64,000 bases of DNA from Tipula vernalis (lineage: Eukaryota > Arthropoda > Insecta > Diptera > Tipulidae): assembly GCA_958295665.1 (NCBI GenBank), contig OY282560.1, forward strand, positions 55,428,333 through 55,492,332. Direction: 5' to 3'. The number at the start of each line of letters is the position of its first letter. Position 1 is the stretch's first letter. Below are positions 58,186 through 64,000 of this stretch, piece after piece. A model generated the notes under the pieces. That model saw only the letters and a program-made list of their open reading frames with translations, was not told where the DNA came from and made no database searches. Both the position numbers and the translations under genes were made by a program.

Positions 58186-59415
58186 TTAAAACACATTTTT
58201 CGATTCCTCACGGCTGCACCACAATAATGATCTATGGACTGTTGTTCCTGTACTTGTTACACCATCATTCAAAACAGAAATCAAATCTCCTACAACGTAT
58301 TGTTTTGCTGGTCTGGAACGTAGATTGTAATACTTTCTTTGTTTATCCTGAGCTATTTTTGTTGACGTTTCAGCCATTATTCTGTTTTGTCTCTAAAAAT
58401 ATCATTATCGACTGATGTAGATAGGATATCTCCGAAAGGATTCCTAGGAAAATAACCAAATAATAATTCAAATGGCGTTTGATTAATGCTTTCATTAAAC
58501 GTTGTGTTCATGTTCCACTGTATTTTTTCTCCATATTTTGATCCCATTTCTCTTCACATTGTGGTTGAGTTATGAGTAATTTCAATAAGGTTTTGTTGTA
58601 CCTTTCCACTTGTCCATTTGCTCGAGGAGTCTTAGACGCATTTTGCACATGCTGTATATTTAATTTTGTAACGTAATTTGCAAAAGATTTCCATGTGAAT
58701 GATGCACCCTTGTCAGTAATGATTCTGGAAGGTGTTCCAAAAGTACTAAAAACTTATGATAATAATTTTAATACTGGAGTCGTTTGAGTGTTAGATAATG
58801 TCCTAATACCCGCAAGTGGATTTTACAAAAGGACCTAAATAATCAACATGTACAGTGTCGAATGGCCGATTTCCTTTTTCGATAGTATGTAACTGGCCTT
58901 TTGGTTGATTTTCAATTTAATTGTATGCGCATTCAACACAAGACTTTATATATTTCTTAACGAATTGCCTCATTCTTGGAAACCAATAATGTTTCTTTAC
59001 ATTTTTTAGTGTCCTGTCTACTGAGTAATGTACTTTTCATCGTGGCTTTTCCGTAAAACTTGATTTCTAACCCTTTTTGGAATGAAGAGTTTATATTCTT
59101 TGTCAACTTTTCGATAAACTCTATTATTGAAAATTTTGTAATCAGTATGAACTTGGTTCTCAACATCTGAATTTTGTGGTGTCTCCAAAATGACTTTTAT
59201 TTTTGATACCTGCCTGACTGTAACCAATCATTATCGTCGATCGAAATCCTGAATATATTAATGTCCACTGGTTCCGGAGAAACTGCTTTCTCTACAGGAT
59301 GCCTTGAAAGTGCATCTACATGCTGCATTCGTCTTCCTTCACGGTGAACTATTCTGTAGTTAAATTCTAGCAACTTTAACCACCATCGTGCTATTCGTGG
59401 ATTAGTGATTGACAA
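58186..59415 (-). pseudogene. Second gypsy Pol: RNase H end and integrase
   Basis: Frame 59415-59197 has ARWWLKLLEFNYRIVHREG and HVDALSRHP, the end of gypsy RNase H. Frames 59227-59018 and 59166-58957 hold the zinc-binding start of integrase. Across shifted frames 58900-58600 one reads VHVDYLGPF, RIITDKGASFTW and ANGQVERYNKT: all three catalytic acids are present and I count 35 residues between the second Asp and the Glu. Frame 58377-58186 has RKYYNLRSRPAKQYVVGDL, the basic C-terminal part, cut off by the insertion. Many frameshifts. Confidence 0.82.
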
Positions 59416-60310
59416 TCGGTTACGATAATAAACGGTTTTCCTAATAATGCTGCTAATGCTTCTAGCTCATAACTGTGGTAATTCTGCTCAACACTAGTAG
59501 TTTGTCTGCTGTAAAATGCGACTGGATTCAGTATTTTCTTTTCTTCTTGTAATAAAACCCCTGCTATTCCTATTGCGCTAGCATCTATATGCAATTCATG
59601 ATTAGATTCTGGGTTGTATATAACCAGTATTGGTTCTTCCATCATTATTTGTTTAAGTTTATCAATTGCGTTTTGCTGCCATACTCCCCATATAAATGGG
59701 ACATCCTTTCTAGTTAACCTAGTCAATGGTTCTGCGATCTCTGCATATCCTTTTATAAATTTCCGGAAATAGTTTGTAAGCCCAACCCACCTTCTTATGT
59801 CATGTACGTTTTTCGGTACAACAAAATATTTTATAGCAGATAATTTTTCTTTGCCCGGTTGTATACTTCCCATGTTCCAAGAATTCCACTTTCTCATTCA
59901 GAAATGAACATTTTTTATATTTAATGTTAAATTAACTTGTCTTAAAATAACAAGAAATTTTTGTAGTTGACATATTCCTTCTTCTATTGTTTTGCTCGGA
60001 ATAATAATATCATCCAGATAAACGACTATAAAATCCGGTTTTATTAATTGTACAACCTTATTCATTATTTTCTGGAAACAAGCAGGCGCATTTGCTAATC
60101 CAAAAGGTAACCTACAGAATTCATATTGGCCATCAGCAGTAATAAAGGCTGTATATTGTCTCGACTCTTTTGCTATTGGTTCTGGTAATAGCCAGATGCC
60201 AAATCAAGTACTGTAAAATATTTGTAACCCACCAAGCTATTTAATTGATCTTCAATTATTGGCATTGGATATTTTACTTTTTTTTGTGATCATATTTAAT
60301 CTTCGATAAT
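59391..60310 (-). pseudogene. Second gypsy Pol: reverse transcriptase core and RNase H
   Basis: Near 60030-60000 the minus strand reads FIVVYLDDIII, an intact YxDD catalytic box, preceded by QYEFCRLPFGLANAPACF. Frame 59897-59391 has VHDIRRWVGLTNYFRKFI, the connection block, and HIDASAIGIAGVLL with the first RNase H Asp, then NYHSYELEALAALLGKPF in which about a dozen residues of the usual spacer are missing between ALA and LLGKPF. Frame shifts occur near 59900 and 60190. Confidence 0.83.
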
Positions 60311-60858
60311 CAATGCACATTCTCTCTTCTCCATTTTTTTTTAACTAGAATGACAGGTGATGCAAATGGTGACTCCGATTCTTGTATAATTTTATTTTCT
60401 AATAGTTCATCAATCATCTGTTTGAGCACAGCTTTTTTTGCATATGGTACCTTATATGGTGGATATACAACCGGTTCAGTACTTAATAATTCTATCTTTA
60501 CTTCATACAATTTACACAATCCTAAATCAGAAAATCCAGTGGACACGCAGTCCGAGAAATTCTCGAGCATAACTCTCAATGTTCTCTCGTTATCAGCATT
60601 TAATATAATTCCAGTATGTGTGTTATCATAAATGAAGCTATTTTTATCAACATCTTTGATTTGACCAATATGACTGATTGCGATTGAGTTACTTCCAGTA
60701 ATCAATTGGATTTGTGGCAATTTAAGAAAATCTCTTCCTATTATAATATTTCCTGGTTTAATCTCTGATTTAACAATTAATAGTTTTAGATGAACTTTGA
60801 CATCATTAATTTCTAAAGTGACTAACGTAGAACCGACACACTCTTACATTTTCCTTCA
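60310..60858 (-). pseudogene. Second gypsy Pol: protease end and RT start
   Basis: STLVTLEINDVKVHLKLLIV and GNIIIGRDFLKL (60825-60720) form the second half of the aspartic protease (the GRDF block). Frame 60720-60310 continues with VMLENFSDCVSTGFSDLG and LENKIIQESESPFASPVIL, the normal start of gypsy RT. The first half of the protease is separated from this by the 483-bp insert ending at 60859. Confidence 0.8.
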
Positions 60859-60906
60859 GCGAAACCCGATAATAGTTATTTGTGTATCAAGAGCGCAAAG
60901 TGCCAG

Positions 60907-60973
60907 TTTGTCACGCGAGAAAGGAAATTGCTGGCCGACGGGACGGAGGCCAGCAACCTTTCGAGCGTGACAA
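60907..60973. repeat. Imperfect foldback stem, GC-rich
   Basis: TTTGTCACGCGAGAAAGG...TTGCTGGCC pairs with GGCCAGCAACCTTTCGAGCG followed by TGACAAA; loop of 11 bases (GACGGGACGGA). It stands out by composition from the AT-rich surroundings. Confidence 0.8.
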
Positions 60974-61214
60974 ACAACTTTGCGGACGTGTTTCACACTT
61001 TATTTTTCCTACAATCATTTTAAAAAATATAATAAAAAGATAATTTTGTAGTAAAATTTACTATACTGACAATACGATTTTATTTTAGGCCCGACATTTT
61101 GTTCAATCGAGTAGTCAAAGATTTTTTTTATTTTTCATAAAGAAAAACAAAAATTTGGTTTGATGTTTTATACAAACATTAGTCTTTCTTAAAAATTAGC
61201 GTGCGGTTTCAAGT

Positions 61215-61249
61215 TTTGTCACACGTTTCTAAGAGAAACGTGTGACAAA
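61215..61249. repeat. Perfect 16-bp hairpin
   Basis: TTTGTCACACGTTTCT, loop AAG, AGAAACGTGTGACAAA. No mismatch in the stem. Confidence 0.9.
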
Positions 61250-61359
61250 GTAATTTGTTTATTAACTGTCAAAAAAACAGACACTTTGGGCTTTGAAAAC
61301 AGAGAAAAAAAGCCTGCTTTTCACGGCGATTGTAGGAAAAATTACATTTTCTTCATTTA

Positions 61360-62544
61360 TTGCCCATTTATGCGTTTTAAACACATCTAACTCTGATACA
61401 ATACTTATTATTAGTATTCCATTTATTTTTACATTTTAGTAGAAACCGTCCTCAATATTATTCTCATACCATATATGTTATCAACTTCCAGATTTTTTGC
61501 ATCTTTTTGTATATCTATATTTGATTGCTATGTGCCCCATTTTATTACACTGATAACACTTAATCAATTTTTGATTCTGTATACCTACATTCGATCTATT
61601 TTCTGCATTTGTTGTAGATCTAAAAGTTTGAAATTGGTTAGAACCATTCAATGGTAGTTCTAATCTTGGTTGCATGGACTGTTTTATACTTTCATATTGT
61701 TTAATCTGAGAAATGATAACGAATTTATTAATTTAAAATCTTTTAATCCCATTATGATGTACTGATATATTGATTGGCCACTTAATTTTGGCTCGTTTGC
61801 CAACCATATTCATTTCGTAGCAATATGTCGTTATATCTTCATCATATTTTCTTTTTCTATTTGATAAAAGTTGATGTATCTGTACTTCGTTATCATTTGA
61901 TGGGAAACTTGCAATTAACTTATTTTTAAACTGTTCCCATATAAAAACAATATCCTGAATACTTTCATACCAAGATTTTGCTCGTCCTTTCATTTTGGAA
62001 GCTGCCGCTAACAACGCGACCCTGCTATCCCAGCCATGAATTTTTACTAATACTTCTACCCTTTCAACCCAATGAATTGCTGTCATTCCTGTTAAATTTG
62101 TTGGGTCAAATTCTTGCAAGACGTCACTAATATCTCTCAATCCATTTGAGAAATTGGATCAAGTTCTTCTTGATTAGACAGAATTTCCAATTGTGTTCGG
62201 CCAGTTATATTATCATTTATTATCTGCTTCTCACGTTCCAACAATATTCTTTCTTTTTGAATTCATTCCCTTTCACGCTTAAATAATTCAAGTTCTTTTG
62301 TAACAAGTGTCATATCCCGATTTAAAGTTGTAGACTGATCATCCCTTTGTACATATGGGATATCGGACTCAATTCCCCACATACATCAGTATACTCATTA
62401 AAACTCGTTGAAGGTTCCCCTGGGTTCGGAGTTTGTATTATGCAATCTAGCTAATAATATATTCTTATTGCCCTTCAAATTAGTACATTTTTGTTGTGTC
62501 AGTGCACTCTTAATTACCTTTATATTCATTCGATTCAATTCCAT
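61360..62544 (-). pseudogene. Second gypsy Gag: N-terminal domain, capsid region, zinc knuckle
   Basis: Likely start at ATG 62544 (MELNRMNIKVIKSALTQQ), about 375 bp inside the 5' LTR; GNKNILLARL nearby gives a SAP-like helix pair. After a broken stretch the frame 62140-61733 has MTAIHWVERVEVLVKIHGWD, AAASKMKGRAKSWYES and WEQFKNKLIASFP, a typical Retrotrans_gag domain. Frame 61675-61481 holds one knuckle, CYQCNKMGHIAIKYR, whose last Cys is Tyr. Protease start sequence follows to the edge of the insertion. Stops at several places. Confidence 0.8.
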
Positions 62545-62901
62545 TGTACTGAAATAAATAAATATATAACTAATATCATTATATACATAAAACAAAACGA
62601 AATATTCACTTAATCAGAACCAGGAACAGAACATTCCTAATATTCTAATTATAACAAATGTCTATAATTTTAAAATATTCCTATGTTTCATTATACTACG
62701 AGTATATACATAATACACATACTACCTAAAATAATACGACTATTATCTTGTTCTCTAAACTTTTCATGTAACTAATTTCAATCAATTTGATACTGAAATT
62801 CCTACACCGTTCTGTAAACCAAAACCGTGGCCCCATTTACAGAAACAATATCTCCTATGCACAACCATTCAATATCAATATTTTTAAAAGATTATTGTTG
62901 T

Positions 62902-62919
62902 TTAATCCCACTTCTGAAT
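62902..62919 (-). promoter_or_regulatory. Possible primer binding site of second gypsy element
   Basis: Just inside the 5' LTR, on the minus strand, reads TTCAGAAGTGGGATTAAA, of which TCAGAAGTGGGATT resembles the 3' part of Leu-tRNA complement. Fit at the very start (TGG) is poor, so only tentative. Confidence 0.4.
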
Positions 62920-63054
62920 TATAACGTTAAAACAAACACAAATAAAACGCAACAATATTTATTAATTCATTCACAATTTATTGTACGTCTGTTTCCAATG
63001 ATGAGCTTGCCTCGACTGACTTATTAGTGATGTGCGGACTTACTCCCTTCGTCG
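62920..63054 (-). repeat. 5' LTR of second gypsy element
   Basis: Partner of 56471-56605; shares AACGCAACAATATTTA, TTATTGTACGTCTGTTTC and ATGATGAGCTTGCCT. The outer end stops at CGTCG (63050-63054), shorter than the left copy. Confidence 0.7.
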
Positions 63055-64000
63055 GTTTAATCGAGAAAGTTTGACGTTTATTCTTATTTGTAGTGACACA
63101 AAATGCCGATAATCAGATATTTAAAATGTAGTCACTCATCCATTTCTAGGAAGTAAAAGTAACGTGCTAACATTTGACTAAATCGGGGATCTTCCAGGAA
63201 CCCACATTGAAATTGTCGGTGATAATAAACGGATTGTAGACCAAAAGTGGTTAATCAGAAGAAAGAACACCAATATGGAGCAGGGATCAAGGATGATACA
63301 ACACTTACTAAAAATTTCGCCTCCATCAGTCAGGCCTGACAAAGCAAGCCGCCTATTCGTGTTCAACTATATTTCGTCTTTACTTCTTGCATTTTAGGTG
63401 TAAGTAAGCGGCTTATCGATTTTTGCAATCCATTTGCCGCATTTGTGGAAAAAATGATTTTTCAAAGTAAGATTAAGGCTAAGAGTAAGACAGACTATGA
63501 ATGAACCTGTTCCAGTTTCGGTTCTCCTAAGGTTCCATGAAATTTAATTTGAGTAAGAAGCTTTTAATTTGTAGAAAACAAATGAAATCTCTAAGTTTGG
63601 TTTTAATATAACGAAACCAGAGGAGGCTCCCCCCCCCACTTAATTAATTCCGCCTTAAAAAATGAATTTAATGTGCGATTTCAATTGTTTTTTCTTAAAT
63701 TGAATTAACCTCGCACGAAATTATTTAATTTTTAATTTTTTAGTACAATACTTTATCGTGAAGGTGAAATATAGCGGAGCTATTTATGGGGATGAATTAA
63801 ATCTGCGATATCAAATATTTTAAAAATGAATTAATTTAGCACGGATTTAAATCATTTATTAGAACTTCATAAATCTCAGTTTTAGGTACAAAAATGTCTT
63901 ATGAATAAATAAATTGGACCATATAATACGAGAATTACCTAATTGGATTTAATAAAGGACCATCTGCAAAAAAACCGTTATCGTTTTTTCTCGGTTACTC
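63055..64000. other. Stretch without recognised gene to window end
   Basis: A plus-strand frame around 63170-63390 (THIEIVGDNKRIVDQKWL) looks compositionally like coding sequence but I cannot assign it. A run of ten C lies at 63630-63639. Confidence 0.35.

Larger units (their letters stand above)
60859..61341. mobile_element. 483-bp hairpin-rich insertion in the second gypsy element
   Basis: Flanked by TTACATTTTCCTTCA (60844-60858) and TTACATTTTCTTCA (61342-61355), a direct repeat of 14-15 bp that looks like a target-site duplication with one indel. Inside: a GC-rich foldback, 60907-60936 against 60948-60973, and a perfect 16-bp stem, 61215-61230 against 61234-61249, with a 3-base loop. Both carry TTTGTCAC. 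A further inverted pair TTTTTCCTACAATC (61003-61016) and GATTGTAGGAAAAA (61328-61341) ends exactly at the right border. No open frame. Class of element unknown. Confidence 0.65.
56467..63054 (-). mobile_element. Second Ty3/gypsy LTR retrotransposon, minus strand, with nested insertions
   Basis: Direct repeats of about 135 bp at 56471-56605 and 62920-63054 flank a minus-strand gag-pol order: gag, zinc knuckle, protease, RT, RNase H, integrase. The 5' LTR (right) is followed on the minus strand by TTCAGAAGTGGGATTAAA, resembling a Leu-tRNA primer site. LTR edges are not exact: CGTTAT is shared at the inner end, and the outer end may extend to CA at 56625 in the left copy. Two foreign segments break it: one of about 1.3 kb within the integrase end (about 56840-58180) and one of 483 bp near the protease. 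Confidence 0.82.

Noticed and set aside
63170..63390. Plus-strand frame with coding-like composition
   Set aside because: No family recognised and no gene signals; recorded only as unassigned.
1..64000. tRNA, rRNA or small RNA genes
   Set aside because: I saw no cloverleaf with A and B boxes and no rRNA core sequence by eye; a tRNAscan or Rfam run would be needed to exclude them.

Overview
This window reads as AT-rich, gene-poor repetitive DNA from an insect, most probably a fly (Diptera). The basis is the mixture of R1-clade LINEs, BEL/Pao, a mag-like and a second Ty3/gypsy element, two different Helitron lineages and PIF/Harbinger and pogo DNA transposon relics, with start context and core promoter style like those of flies. 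There are no operons, ribosome binding sites or bacterial genes. Species is not determinable from the sequence alone. Nearly every recognisable coding stretch belongs to a mobile element and is broken by stops, frameshifts or deletions.

Layout. 0-2 kb: C-terminal helicase half of a Helitron running in from the left edge and ending in a Helitron-type 3' end (hairpin plus CTAG). 3.4-4.6 kb: a small inverted-repeat element and an 890-bp PIF/Harbinger-type element with 44-bp TIRs, a TTA duplication and a transposase relic. 5.1-9.2 kb: a complete but decayed mag-like Ty3/gypsy element (minus strand) with 139-bp LTRs. 10.2-10.8 kb: the only candidate host gene, with TATA box, initiator and a secretory leader-like exon. 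11.6-18.3 kb: a structure bounded by 51-52 bp inverted repeats and an 8-bp direct repeat that contains about 31 copies of a 161-bp satellite plus a LINE 3' fragment. 19.2-20.2 kb: a foldback-like element. 20.3-23.1 kb: rearranged BEL/Pao pieces followed by an R1-clade LINE tail.

24.2-30.4 kb: two copies of a composite repeat family (called family X here, my own label), one carrying 232 consecutive CACCAT hexamers, with a pogo-like transposase relic between them. 35.9-40.3 kb: a Helentron-type element (minus strand) with an HUH Rep relic, a Pif1-type helicase and a C-terminal endonuclease-like domain. 41.8-46.4 kb: a degenerate minisatellite rich in GAATTC. 47.9-52.4 kb: a third family X copy split by an R1-clade LINE inserted in its microsatellite. 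52.9-54.9 kb: LINE and gag fragments. 56.5-63.1 kb: a second Ty3/gypsy element (minus strand) that carries two later insertions, a solo LTR in a TA repeat (inside a 1.3-kb insert that splits the integrase) and a 483-bp hairpin-rich insert at the protease.

How the parts fit. The window is a nested pile of transposons rather than a set of cooperating genes. Insertions can be ordered: family X before the R1 LINE; the second gypsy element before the hairpin insert and before the TA tract with its solo LTR. Three kinds of local amplification have acted on transposon-borne repeats: the 161-bp satellite, the CACCAT tract and the GAATTC minisatellite.
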